64,000 nt of DNA, taken from assembly GCF_014252955.1 (NCBI RefSeq), contig NZ_JACMIA010000001.1, positions 2,998,258 to 3,062,257 of the forward strand, read 5' to 3'. The first letter of the stretch is position 1, and each line of letters opens with the position of its first letter. Both the position numbers and the translations under genes were made by a program. Below, piece by piece: positions 28,614 through 37,270 of the stretch. This stretch comes from Stappia sp. 28M-7 (GTDB lineage Bacteria; Pseudomonadota; Alphaproteobacteria; Rhizobiales; Stappiaceae). A model generated the notes under the pieces. That model was not told where the DNA came from. It saw only the letters and a list, made by a program, of their open reading frames with translations, and made no database searches.

Positions 28614-29914
28614 TGGTCCCCCCTGATGACCCGCCGGGTCTTGCCTTCGGTGCGCGGCATGCTGCCGGCGGGCAGCAGCGTGACGCTGGCACTGGCCCCG
28701 AGCCGTGCCTTGATCTCGGCCGCCACCCGGGCGGCAAGCTCCCCGCTCTCCGGCGCGCCCTGCGCCAGTTCCGCCTCGACCGGCAACGTGTCGTAGGGCG
28801 GCGGCGCGGCAAGGCGGATGCGGTACTCGCCCGACAGCTCGGCAAAGGAGTTGAGCACCGCCGCGACCATGGTCGGGAACATGTTGAGCCCGCGCACCAC
28901 CACCATGTCGTCGGAGCGGCCGACGACGGAAAAGCGGAAGCCCGTGCGGCCGCAGGAGCACGGCGAAGTGCTGCCCACGCGGATGATGTCGCCGGTGCGA
29001 AAGCGCACCAGGGGCTGGCAGTCGCGCACCAGATGGGTGAGCACCAGCTCGCCGCTCTCGCCAGCCTCCAAGGCCTTCGGCGCGCCGCTGTCCGGGTCGA
29101 TCAGCTCGGCATGCAGCACGTCCGCTGCCATGAAATGCAGATGCGTGTCGTGCTCGCATTCGGAGGCGAAATTGCAGAAGACGTCGGAGACGCCATAGTT
29201 GGAATTGCGCGGCTGCAGGCCCCAGGTCGCGGTCATCCGCGCGCGGAAGGCGGGGTCGTCGACGCCGGGCTCGCCGCCGAAAAGGCCGAGCTTCAGGCCG
29301 AGGTCGCGCGGGGCAAGGCCGGGGAACTTCTGCGCGATCACCCGTTCCAGCACCGCCGGATAGGACGGCGTGCAGGAAATCGCGGTCACCCCGACCTCCA
29401 GGATTGTGCGCACCAGCAGCTCGGTCGAGCCGACGCCGAAGGGCACGACGGTCGCCCCCGTCTCCTCCAGCGTCAGGTGATCGGTCAGCCCGCCCATCCA
29501 CATCTGGTAATTGAGGCAGTGCACCACCGTGTGGCCGGGGCCAAGGCCGGCCGCGCTCTGGCAGCGGCCGCCGATCTCCTGGGTGACGCGGGTGTCGCGG
29601 GCCGACAGGGCAAGGTTCATCGCCTGCCCGGTGGTGCCGGAGGTGCGGTGCAGCCGGCGCACGGTGTCCCGCGGGGCGGCGAGATAGTCGCCGAAGGGCG
29701 GATGCGCGGCCTGCGACAGGCGCAGCTGCGACTTGTCGGAGAGCGGCAGTCGGGAGAGGTCGGACAGCACCGGCGGCGGCGCCTCGCCCTGCCACAGGGC
29801 GCGATAGAAGGGAGAGTTCGCCATCACATGCGCCCGCTGGCGCTCCCAGGCGGCCTCGACATGCGGCCGCAGATCCTCGGCGGACGCGAAGTCCGCCCGC
29901 GCCAGCGTGCTCAT
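28610..29914 (-). CDS. Phenylacetate-CoA-ligase-like AMP-dependent ligase
   Basis: ANL-family acid:CoA ligase of 434 residues, the PaaK length. The P-loop is LHRTSGTTGQAMN near residue 90; YGVSDVF stands at the A5 position, and TGDIIRVGSTSPCSCGRTG resembles the PaaK A7/Cys segment. SECEHDTHLHF adds a Cys/His cluster seen in PaaK relatives. It should activate an aromatic or related acid to its CoA ester, which the downstream enoyl-CoA hydratase then processes. It starts inside the TetR stop (ATGA). Confidence 0.86.
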   Translation of the reverse strand: MSTLARADFASAEDLRPHVEAAWERQRAHVMANSPFYRALWQGEAPPPVLSDLSRLPLSDKSQLRLSQAAHPPFGDYLAAPRDTVRRLHRTSGTTGQAMNLALSARDTRVTQEIGGRCQSAAGLGPGHTVVHCLNYQMWMGGLTDHLTLEETGATVVPFGVGSTELLVRTILEVGVTAISCTPSYPAVLERVIAQKFPGLAPRDLGLKLGLFGGEPGVDDPAFRARMTATWGLQPRNSNYGVSDVFCNFASECEHDTHLHFMAADVLHAELIDPDSGAPKALEAGESGELVLTHLVRDCQPLVRFRTGDIIRVGSTSPCSCGRTGFRFSVVGRSDDMVVVRGLNMFPTMVAAVLNSFAELSGEYRIRLAAPPPYDTLPVEAELAQGAPESGELAARVAAEIKARLGASASVTLLPAGSMPRTEGKTRRVIRGDQ

Positions 29915-30588
29915 AGGCTCATCCCCCGCTTCCAGATCAGGGTCAACGTGTCGATGACGGCCTCGTCGCTGGCCGAGATCGCGACCAGCGCCGGGTCCTG
30001 CGACAGGATCAGCGCGGACAGGTACTGGTCGACCATGCCGCCCAGCGCATAGGCGCGGCGCAGCAATTCCTCGCGGTCCACCGCCTCGCCGCGCCCGAGG
30101 CGATGCAGCCGGCGCTCGACCGCCGCGACCACGGTTTCCAGCCAGTCGCGGTTCAGCCGGTGAAAGGCCTCGCGCGCCTGCGGCAGCGTGTCGAGATGAT
30201 GGACGAGGCAGCGCATCAGGCCGGGATTGCGGCGGAACAGCTCGACATAGGCGCTGGTCGCCGCGCGCACCGGATCTTCCGGCTGGGCGGAGCCAGCCAC
30301 CCGCATCGCCGCCTGCAGGAAGCCGACGAAGCCGACCAGCAGATCGTCGAGCAGCACGGTGCGGTCGGCGAAGTAGATGTAGAAGGTGCCGTTCGAGATC
30401 CCCGCCTGCTCGCACACGGCGGAGACGGTGAACTCCTGCGGCCCCTGCCGGTCGAGCACGGCACAGGCGGCCGCCTGGATCTGGGCGCGCGTGCGCTCGC
30501 CCTTGGGCCGCCCGGCGGCCCGCGCGGTCAGAGCCTGCGGATAGAACAGCACCTGATCCTCCCCCTTCCGGGGCAAGGCACGCAGCAT
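29911..30588 (-). CDS. TetR-family transcriptional regulator
   Basis: Regulator of 225 residues with an N-terminal helix-turn-helix (about 25-75; FTVSAVCEQAGISNGTFYIYFADR). The C-terminal ligand domain is helical. ATG 30588 is chosen; the longer frame to 31092 has no family similarity. First gene of the operon TetR, CoA ligase, enoyl-CoA hydratase, all with ATGA-type joints. A 16-bp palindromic site lies 20-35 nt upstream of the ATG, so autorepression relieved by an acyl-CoA or related ligand is likely. Confidence 0.88.
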   Translation of the reverse strand: MLRALPRKGEDQVLFYPQALTARAAGRPKGERTRAQIQAAACAVLDRQGPQEFTVSAVCEQAGISNGTFYIYFADRTVLLDDLLVGFVGFLQAAMRVAGSAQPEDPVRAATSAYVELFRRNPGLMRCLVHHLDTLPQAREAFHRLNRDWLETVVAAVERRLHRLGRGEAVDREELLRRAYALGGMVDQYLSALILSQDPALVAISASDEAVIDTLTLIWKRGMSL

Positions 30589-30607
30589 GGCGGCGACCTC
30601 ATAACTA

Positions 30608-30623
30608 AAACTGACATCAGTTT
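30608..30623. promoter_or_regulatory. TetR operator candidate (AAACTGA-N2-TCAGTTT)
   Basis: Perfect 7-bp arms AAACTGA (30608-30614) and TCAGTTT (30617-30623) around CA, in AT-rich DNA immediately upstream of the TetR gene. Such a short palindrome overlapping the promoter is what an autoregulated TetR operon shows. Confidence 0.68.
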
Positions 30624-30732
30624 CATATTTTGAAGGGAGATCGGAGTCAAAGGGGATTTTTTGGATCGGAGGGTTGGGCGGGGAAATGGGGAGCCCCCGG
30701 AGGCGAGAGTGGCAGGCGCCGTGCCTCCCCGG

Positions 30733-30769
30733 TTCCGGATCGTCGGCCTCCGGCCTCGTCCGGAATGAC
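30733..30769 (+). repeat. Hairpin-ATGAC repeat unit, copy 1
   Basis: Arms TTCCGGA (30733-30739) and TCCGGAA (30759-30765) enclose a GC-rich inner stem; the right arm runs into ATGAC (30765-30769). It shares the layout hairpin-then-ATGAC with two more units in the same spacer, a style common in intergenic repeats of alphaproteobacteria. Confidence 0.55.
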
Positions 30770-30816
30770 GAGGGAGAGATTGGGGCGAAGACCCGCCCGC
30801 CCGGCGGATACTGGAC

Positions 30817-30837
30817 ACCTGCCTTCGCAGGTATGAC
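30817..30837 (+). repeat. Hairpin-ATGAC repeat unit, copy 2
   Basis: ACCTGC (30817-30822), CTTC loop and GCAGGT (30827-30832) form a tight perfect hairpin directly followed by ATGAC (30833-30837). Same orientation and same tail as copies 1 and 3. Confidence 0.55.
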
Positions 30838-30890
30838 AGCCGTGGGCGTGGCCGCACCCTCCACCTCACCCCTGCTGAGGGGACCAATGG

Positions 30891-30927
30891 ATCCCGGCCC
30901 TCCGGCTTCGCCTGCGGCCGGGATGAC
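30891..30927 (+). repeat. Hairpin-ATGAC repeat unit, copy 3
   Basis: ATCCCGGCC (30891-30899) and GGCCGGGAT (30916-30924) are 9-bp perfect arms, with the right arm running into ATGAC (30923-30927). These three units fill much of the 538-nt spacer between the TetR gene and the P-loop kinase; otherwise that spacer shows no gene. Confidence 0.6.
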
Positions 30928-31126
30928 GGCGGGAGAGGCAGGAGCGACGGAGTGGCGGCGCCCCCTCGGCGGGCGTGACAAACCGGGAGCGAGGTGAGCA
31001 TTCTGTTCGCATCGATCTGAACATGGAAGCCGGCAGCAGCGCGTTGGTAGACAGTCGACCCGTTTCTCATTGCGGTCTGGCTGGATGTCCAAAAAAATGC
31101 GGCGAGATCAAAGGCCTGCTACAAAA

Positions 31127-31783
31127 ATGAAAACCTCAATCAACGCCGTCCACTCTCCGGCCGATCTATGCGCTCACATCGCGGCGAGGTTGCATGACAA
31201 AGACCTTCTGGTGGTCGGAGTTTGCGGCATGGCGGGTTCCGGGAAGTCGACGCTGTGCGATCAAATAGCTGAAATCGCCAGTTTCGATGCAGTTCGCCTG
31301 GACTGCGACCAGTTCTCCTCCCATAGCCTGGCCGAGCGGCAGACACTCATCGAGGAAGCTACGAAATCGGGAAATCCTCAGCAGATCGAGGCCATCGAAA
31401 ACCCGCTCAACTGGTATGCCTTCGGGGACATCCTCTCCGCCCTCGATGATTTGAAGTCCAATCGCATCCACACCTACAATCGCGCCTGGAACAGGCAGAC
31501 GGGTGAGTTGAACGGGCAATACTGTCTGACGGTCCCCACCGGCCGCCCGGCAGTAGTGCTCTGCGATTGCATTTACCTGTTACACCCGGCGGTCAGGAAT
31601 GAACTGGACCTGATGGTCCTGGTGGAGGCTCCAGAAGATATTTTAGTTGAACGAGGACGTCGGAGATCCAGAGGCGATCTCTCCCGCGCAAATCATATGG
31701 AGAGCCTTCGCAGGAAATATTCAGTGCCATACTTCAAGACCTTCGGCGGCACAGCCGATATCGTTTATCGAGTCCTCATATAG
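31127..31783 (+). CDS. P-loop kinase, uridine kinase-like
   Basis: Nucleotide-binding protein of 218 residues with Walker A GVCGMAGSGKSTLCD near residue 35 and an acidic DCDQF after strand 2, followed by a lid-like basic stretch ERGRRRSRGDLSR. This resembles the uridine kinase/phosphoribulokinase group, but the acceptor substrate cannot be named. ATG 31127 lies after an A-rich run; an in-frame ATG at 31070 is less likely. Base composition is visibly AT-richer than the neighbours and codon choice differs, so it may have been acquired. It stands alone. Confidence 0.7.
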   Translation: MKTSINAVHSPADLCAHIAARLHDKDLLVVGVCGMAGSGKSTLCDQIAEIASFDAVRLDCDQFSSHSLAERQTLIEEATKSGNPQQIEAIENPLNWYAFGDILSALDDLKSNRIHTYNRAWNRQTGELNGQYCLTVPTGRPAVVLCDCIYLLHPAVRNELDLMVLVEAPEDILVERGRRRSRGDLSRANHMESLRRKYSVPYFKTFGGTADIVYRVLI

Positions 31784-31979
31784 CCATCCCGGTTGCAAAC
31801 CGCCGTTGAAAATTCCATGAGGCACTTGTCCCGCAAGGCGTGCCTCTGGACACGCAGTCTTGCCCGCGGCCTCCCGGACCGCACGTGAGCGCCGAGCCGT
31901 ACACCCCGACGGGACCGGAGAGCCGGGAGCCGCTCGAAGAGGCACCCGAGGCTTGCAATCGGCGCTCGACCTCGAAACG

Positions 31980-32240
31980 ATGGGCCGCATCGGAACCGGG
32001 AGACGGCCCTTGCTGCGCGCAATTCTATCGCTGGCGTTTCTCGCCCTCTCCGGCTTCTCCGCGCAGCTTTACTATTCGACCCACTTCAAATGGCGCGACT
32101 GCTTCAACCAACTGGGCCGGTGCTATGACCCGGAAACGGGCGTCGTCTATCTGGAGCAGAGCGGCGCCATCTGGCTGGCGCTCGCGATTTCCGCGTTCGC
32201 GATAGCCGCCTATCAGGCCTGGCGCTGGACACGGCGCTAG
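31980..32240 (+). CDS. Small two-helix membrane protein, unknown function
   Basis: Protein of 86 residues: a basic N-terminus, a first hydrophobic helix (AILSLAFLALSGFSAQLYY), a short extracytoplasmic loop with two Cys (RDCFNQLGRCYDPETG), and a second helix (IWLALAISAFAIAAYQAW). Loop and helices look like real coding sequence, but I recognise no family. The frame is open to 31860, so the start is uncertain. The 196 nt upstream (31784-31979) hold nothing recognisable. Confidence 0.5.
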   Translation: MGRIGTGRRPLLRAILSLAFLALSGFSAQLYYSTHFKWRDCFNQLGRCYDPETGVVYLEQSGAIWLALAISAFAIAAYQAWRWTRR

Positions 32241-32453
32241 CACCCCGCCATCCCCTCACGGGCAAGAAGGGGCTGGCAATGCCGGCCGCATGGCTCCAGA
32301 AATAGACCTGCGGGCCCGACCGGAGGACCGCAGGAGGAAACGGGCCGCCATCGCGCCGCGCAAGGTGCGGGCGGTCCGGTCCGCACCGGCATTTCAGCCC
32401 GCGCCTTTACGCCAGCATGCCGTTTCAGTCGCCGAACGACAAAGGACAGGATC

Positions 32454-34085
32454 TTGAACTTTCCCCCCATGTCTTTCTTCATCCCGCCTGCCCGCAGCAT
32501 CCTTGCCCGTACCGCGATTGCCGTGTGCCTTGGCGCCGGCTCGGCCGCCCATGCCGACACCGCCCTGCCCACCCTCGGCCTGCCCGATCCGATGCCCGCC
32601 CCCGACCAGATGGTCTGGCTCCCGGTGACCCAGGAGAGGATCGATGCGGCGGTGGCGGCGCTCGACGCGCTCAGCACCTCGATGCTGGAGCGCTCCGGCA
32701 TTCCCGGCCTTGCTGTCGCCGTGGTGCACAAGGGCGAGACGGTCTATGCGCGCGGCTTCGGCAAGCGCGCGGCAAACGGCGATGCGGACGTGGATGCGGA
32801 CACGGTCTTCCTGCTGGCCTCCCTGTCGAAACCCGTCGGGGCGACCGTGGTCGCCGGGCAGGTCGGGACCGGGCGCATCGCCTGGGACACCCCGGTACGC
32901 GCGCATCTGCCACGCTTCGACATGGGCGATCCCTGGGTGAGCGCGCATGTCACCATCGGCGATCTCTATGCCCACCGTTCGGGCCTGCCGGACCATGCGG
33001 GCGACGATCTGGAGGATCTCGGCTATGACCGCAAGACGGTGCTGGAGCGGCTGGCCCTGCTGCCGAAGCACCCGTTCCGCGCGCACTACGCCTATACCAA
33101 TTTCGGGCTGACCGCCGCGGCCGAGGCGGTGGCCGCCGCTGCCGGCACCGACTGGGCGAGCCTGTCGGAGGAAACGCTCTACGCGCCGCTCGGCATGACC
33201 TCGACCAGCTCCCGCCACGCCGACTACATGGCGCGCGACAACCGCGCCTCCAGCCACATGATCGACGGCGACGGCTATGCCCTCACCGACATGCGGCAGC
33301 CGGACGCACAGAGCCCGGCCGGCGGCGTCAGCTCGAGCGTCAGCGACATGGCGCGCTGGATGGCGATGGTGCTGGCCGGCGGCGAGGCGAACGGCAGGCA
33401 GGTGGTGGACGCCAAGGCGCTGCTGGCGGCGACCTCGCCGCAGGTGATCAGCGGCGCCCCCGGAACGGCGGACGCGCGGGCCGGCACCTACGGGTTCGGA
33501 TTCGGAGTGGGAGTTCGCCCCTCGGGCCGGGTGACGATCAGCCATTCGGGCGCCTTCGCGCTGGGGGCCTCGACCAATTTCGTCCTGGTCCCGGATCTCG
33601 AGCTCGGCATCGTCGTGCTGACCAACGCCGCGCCGAGCGGCGTCCCGGAAGCGGTGACCGCCTCATTCCTCGACCGTGTGGAACTGGGGATCGAGACGCG
33701 CGACTGGCTCGCCGGCTACGGCCCGCGGCTGAAGGCGCTGAGCCGCCCGTTCGGCAGCCTCGTCGGTGTGCAGAAGCCCGCCGATCCGGCTCCCGCGCAG
33801 CAGGCCGAGGCCTATGTCGGGCACTACGACAACGCCTATTTCGGCCCGGCGACGGTGGAAGAGGCCGATGGCGGCCTGGTGCTGCGCCTCGGGTCCGGAC
33901 AGGCGCCGCTGGCGATGCAGCACTGGGACGGCGACAGCTTCATCGTGCAGCCGATGAGCGAGAACCAGCCGCAAGGGTCGATCTCGCGCGTCGACTTCTC
34001 GCGCACGGCCCCGGCCAGCGCCGCCTCGGTGACCATCGAGCATCTCGACGAGAACGGACTGGGGACCTTCGAGCGGCCGCGCTAG
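32454..34085 (+). CDS. Beta-lactamase-fold serine hydrolase, exported
   Basis: Class C beta-lactamase/penicillin-binding fold hydrolase of 543 residues. Ser123-x-x-Lys126 (LLASLSKPVGA), Tyr214-x-Asn216 (HYAYTNFG) and an HSG triad box (ISHSGAFALGAS) are all present. The N-terminus looks like a Sec signal peptide ending near AAHAD. A C-terminal domain of about 140 residues follows the catalytic fold. TTG 32454 is preferred because AAGGA at 32442-32446 is 7 nt upstream; ATG 32469 would lack a site. Probably a periplasmic esterase or peptidase; no evidence that it hydrolyses antibiotics. Confidence 0.85.
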   Translation: MNFPPMSFFIPPARSILARTAIAVCLGAGSAAHADTALPTLGLPDPMPAPDQMVWLPVTQERIDAAVAALDALSTSMLERSGIPGLAVAVVHKGETVYARGFGKRAANGDADVDADTVFLLASLSKPVGATVVAGQVGTGRIAWDTPVRAHLPRFDMGDPWVSAHVTIGDLYAHRSGLPDHAGDDLEDLGYDRKTVLERLALLPKHPFRAHYAYTNFGLTAAAEAVAAAAGTDWASLSEETLYAPLGMTSTSSRHADYMARDNRASSHMIDGDGYALTDMRQPDAQSPAGGVSSSVSDMARWMAMVLAGGEANGRQVVDAKALLAATSPQVISGAPGTADARAGTYGFGFGVGVRPSGRVTISHSGAFALGASTNFVLVPDLELGIVVLTNAAPSGVPEAVTASFLDRVELGIETRDWLAGYGPRLKALSRPFGSLVGVQKPADPAPAQQAEAYVGHYDNAYFGPATVEEADGGLVLRLGSGQAPLAMQHWDGDSFIVQPMSENQPQGSISRVDFSRTAPASAASVTIEHLDENGLGTFERPR

Positions 34086-35416
34086 CGGTCGTCGAGGATC
34101 GCCAGCGCCACGAGCATCAGCACGATGGCGGGGCCGGTCTTGACCAGCGCGCCGAGCGGCTCGATCCACATGTCCGGCGTCAGCACCGCCGCGCCCGCCA
34201 TGTAGAAGAGCGACAGGGCGATGCCGGCGAGAAGCCCGGCCCGGCAGCTGCGCCGGGCCGCGATGGCCGCGCCGATGCTCATGTCGGCAAGGCTGGTGAC
34301 CACGGTGATCGCTTTCGCCAGAAGCGGCGGGAAGGCATGCGCCGTCAGGATCGCCACCGCCGCGTCGAAGGCCACCGTGAGCGCGATCAGCCCCGAGACG
34401 AACCAGAAGACGACGAGAATGCCGAGGATCGCCGGCTTCAGCATGTAGAGGCGGGCGAACCAGAGCTCCTGCACGCCGGCGGGATAGCGGGCGAGCGCGG
34501 CCTCCAGCGACCGGGGCTCGAGGCTGGTCGCCGCCGACCAGGGGCCGGGATCGCCGGCAACGCCGCGCCGCATCTCGGCCAGCGCCGTACTGCGCACGGG
34601 CGGCGCCCAGCCGAGACGCGCGGCAAGATCCCCCGCCCTTGCCCCCAGCGACAGGAGCACACCCGGCAAAAGCCAGCGCGGCGCCGGGCCGCCGATGCGG
34701 GCGCGGAATGCCTCCACCACCTCGCCGACGGTGTGCGGGCGGCGCTCCATGATCTCCCAGGTCTCGCGCCAATCGCGCCGCCCCTGCCCCCAGGCGTCCG
34801 CGAGAAAGGCGATGCTGCGGGAAATGTCGGCGACATCGGTCGCGGCAAAGGGGCGCGAGGCTTCCTCCTGCGGCAGGCGGACCGGCAAAGCGGCGAGGCC
34901 TCGGATCAGCGCGCTGCCGCCATAGGCGACGGGCGCAACGACGAAGCCCGGCCGCAGGATCGCGAAGGGAACGGTGCTGTCGGCAATCAGCCGCTCCGCC
35001 TCGCGCTTGGTGGCGGAAAAGGCGGTGCGGTCGCCCTCAGGCGTGCCGGGGATCGACAACTGTACCAGAAGCTGCGGCCGCGCGCCCTCTTGCCCGATCG
35101 CGGCGAGCAGACGCGAGACGAAGCCGCCATGCGCGTCGCTTGCCGTGCCCTTGCCCGGCATGTCCTGCAACACGCCGATGCAGTTGACGAGGATATCGAC
35201 ATTGCGCCCGGCCAGCAGGGCGGCAAGGCCGCGCGCGTCCAGATCGACCAGCGGTGCCTCGACGGCAGCGTCCCCGAGCGCGGCTTTCTGTGCGCGGGTA
35301 AAGCGGCGGGCGAACGCCGCAACGGGAAAGCCCCGGTGCATGAGATCGAGCGCGACGGCGTGGCCGATCAGGCCGGAGGCGCCGAGAACGGCGATGGTGG
35401 GAGCAGCGGCGGCCAT
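34082..35416 (-). CDS. NAD(P)-binding epimerase fused to DoxX-like membrane domain
   Basis: Fusion of 444 residues. The N-terminal 300 residues form a Rossmann-type NAD(P)H-binding domain (IAVLGASGLIGHAVALDL at 8-25; DILVNCIGVLQ). The C-terminal 130 residues carry four hydrophobic helices resembling DoxX (AILGILVVFWFVSGLIALTV, GLLAGIALSLFYMAGAAVL). Known as a two-domain family with no assigned substrate. It converges on the serine hydrolase with a 4-nt overlap. The DUF2269 gene upstream ends 3 nt before its start codon, so they share an operon. Confidence 0.83.
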   Translation of the reverse strand: MAAAAPTIAVLGASGLIGHAVALDLMHRGFPVAAFARRFTRAQKAALGDAAVEAPLVDLDARGLAALLAGRNVDILVNCIGVLQDMPGKGTASDAHGGFVSRLLAAIGQEGARPQLLVQLSIPGTPEGDRTAFSATKREAERLIADSTVPFAILRPGFVVAPVAYGGSALIRGLAALPVRLPQEEASRPFAATDVADISRSIAFLADAWGQGRRDWRETWEIMERRPHTVGEVVEAFRARIGGPAPRWLLPGVLLSLGARAGDLAARLGWAPPVRSTALAEMRRGVAGDPGPWSAATSLEPRSLEAALARYPAGVQELWFARLYMLKPAILGILVVFWFVSGLIALTVAFDAAVAILTAHAFPPLLAKAITVVTSLADMSIGAAIAARRSCRAGLLAGIALSLFYMAGAAVLTPDMWIEPLGALVKTGPAIVLMLVALAILDDR

Positions 35417-35419
35417 CGG

Positions 35420-35887
35420 TCAGATCTCCGGTTTTGCGATCATCAGCCAGAGGATCGCCGCGACCGAGCCGAAGCCGGGAAAGCCGAAGACGAACCAGAT
35501 GCGAAACAGGCGGTGATAGGCGGCGGGAAGCGGCGCGCCCTCAGCGGCGGCACCGCGCGCAAGATCGCGCATGCGCGCCTGGATCCACACCACCGGCAGC
35601 CAGAAGACGCCGGCGACGAGGTAGAGCCCCAGCGACAGGGCAATCCAGCCGTCGGTGAAGGCGTATCCGCTCTCGCGCATCAAGAGATAGCCGGTGACCG
35701 GCTGCACCGCGACGGCGGTGGCGGTGAAGAGCTTGTCGGCCAGCACGACCACCGCCGAGGTCTCGGCGATAAAGGCGGCGCTGCGGGAGCGATGCGCCAT
35801 CAGCATGAAGAAGGCGATGCCGGTGCCCGTGCCGAGAATGACGATGGCGCCGAGGACGTGGAGATACTTGAGCAGCAGATAGGTCAC
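35420..35887 (-). CDS. DUF2269 integral membrane protein
   Basis: Membrane protein of about 155 residues with four hydrophobic helices (YLLLKYLHVLGAIVILGTG, VLADKLFTATAVAVQPVTG, WIALSLGLYLVAGVFWLPV, FGFPGFGSVAAILWLMI). The LKYLHVLGAI start is the DUF2269 hallmark. GTG 35887 is chosen to match family N-termini; ATG 35926 is in frame and also lacks a clear ribosome site. It is immediately upstream of the epimerase-DoxX fusion. Function unknown. Confidence 0.75.
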   Translation of the reverse strand: MTYLLLKYLHVLGAIVILGTGTGIAFFMLMAHRSRSAAFIAETSAVVVLADKLFTATAVAVQPVTGYLLMRESGYAFTDGWIALSLGLYLVAGVFWLPVVWIQARMRDLARGAAAEGAPLPAAYHRLFRIWFVFGFPGFGSVAAILWLMIAKPEI

Positions 35888-36050
35888 GGCGGGCGGCCCC
35901 AGGAGGACGGGCTTTCCTCTTCGCATCCGCAGCAGGCGGGATCAACCCGTTAGCTGGCCGCGAACAGGCCCCCGCCCGCTCGCAAATCGGGTCGAGCCCG
36001 CCGGGCGCCCCTCGTTAAGGTCGCGCGCAACACCGCCAACGGAGCCTGCC

Positions 36051-37265
36051 ATGCGCGCCCTCGACAGACTTGTCGCCTCTTCCTACGGACTGAACATCGC
36101 CGACCAGATCGCGCTGGTCGCGGTGCCCATCGTCGCCGCGACCGCCTTCGGTGCCGGCGCCAGCACCATCGGGCTGCTGGTCGCCTGCCAGTCGATGGCG
36201 CATCTGGTGGGCAGCCTCCCCTTCGGCGTTCTGATCGACCGCATCCAGCCGCGCAGCGCGGTGCTCGCCTCGGCGGTGCTGTCGCTCAGTGGCTTTGCGG
36301 CGGCGGCCCTTGCCATCGCTGCCGGAGAAATCCTGCCCTTTGCCGGGGCGATCGCGCTCGCCGGCCTCGGCATCGTGCTCTACGGACTGGCGAGCCTGTC
36401 GATCCTGCCGCGGATCGTGACGCAGGGCGAGCTCACCAGCGCCAACGCAGCGATCTCCCTGCCCCGCTCGGTCGCCTCGCTGGCCGTGCCGCTCGCCCTC
36501 GGACTGGCGCTCGACCGGGCGGGCGCTGCCGCCGTGTTCTGGGCAGCGGCGACCTGCGCGCTGTCGGCGCTGGTGCTGACGGTGCGCCTGCCGGTCTTTC
36601 CCTTGCGCCCCGTGCAGCGCGAGGCGCTGGCGGTCCGGCTGGCGAAAGGCGCCGGCTTCGTGCTGCGTCACCCGATGCTGCTGCCGATCACCTTCTGCGC
36701 CGTGTTCTGGAACTTTGCGTTCTCGATGCTGGTGGTGCTGGCCGTCCCGGTGATCACCCAAGCACACGGTGGCGAGGCGACGCTCTTTGCCGGTGCGATG
36801 GCCGCCTTCGGTCTCGCCTCGGTCGCCGGCATCTTCGTGGCCGGACGCCTTGCAAACCGCATCGCCCCGCGCGTCGTACTGATGTTCGGCCCCGGCAGCT
36901 CGGCCATCGCCGCCTTGATGCTTCTGGTGCTGCCGCAAGGCAATCCAGGTCCGCTGTTGCTCACCGCCTTCTTCGTGCTCGGCTTCGGCCCGTCGATGTG
37001 GCTGGTGACGCAGAACACGGTGCGCCAGCTGGTGACGCCAGCGCAGATGCTGGGGCGCGTCAACGCGGTGATCCAGACGGCGATCTACGGCACGCGGCCG
37101 CTCGGCGCACTGGCGGCCGGCGCCATCGGCACGGCCTTCGCCCCGCAAACCGGGCTCGTCGTGGTGGCGGCCCTCTTCGCCCTCTCCTTCGCCGTGGTGC
37201 TCGCGAGCCGGCTGACGACGGTCACCGACTATGGCGCACTGGCGATTGCAGAGGAGACGGCCTAG
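36051..37265 (+). CDS. MFS transporter
   Basis: Major facilitator superfamily protein of 404 residues with about 12 hydrophobic segments. GVLIDRIQPRSAV is the typical loop between helices 2 and 3, and VTPAQMLGRVNAVIQTAIYG appears near residue 330 as in EntS-like carriers. GGAG lies 7 nt upstream of ATG 36051. The substrate is not visible. Its 3' end is 5 nt from that of the convergent queF, so no room remains for a separate terminator. Confidence 0.85.
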   Translation: MRALDRLVASSYGLNIADQIALVAVPIVAATAFGAGASTIGLLVACQSMAHLVGSLPFGVLIDRIQPRSAVLASAVLSLSGFAAAALAIAAGEILPFAGAIALAGLGIVLYGLASLSILPRIVTQGELTSANAAISLPRSVASLAVPLALGLALDRAGAAAVFWAAATCALSALVLTVRLPVFPLRPVQREALAVRLAKGAGFVLRHPMLLPITFCAVFWNFAFSMLVVLAVPVITQAHGGEATLFAGAMAAFGLASVAGIFVAGRLANRIAPRVVLMFGPGSSAIAALMLLVLPQGNPGPLLLTAFFVLGFGPSMWLVTQNTVRQLVTPAQMLGRVNAVIQTAIYGTRPLGALAAGAIGTAFAPQTGLVVVAALFALSFAVVLASRLTTVTDYGALAIAEETA

Positions 37266-37270
37266 TCCGC

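Noticed and set aside
32454-34085. Antibiotic-resistance beta-lactamase
   Set aside because: The SxxK/YxN/HSG motifs define only the fold. The large extra C-terminal domain and context give no sign of a resistance enzyme.
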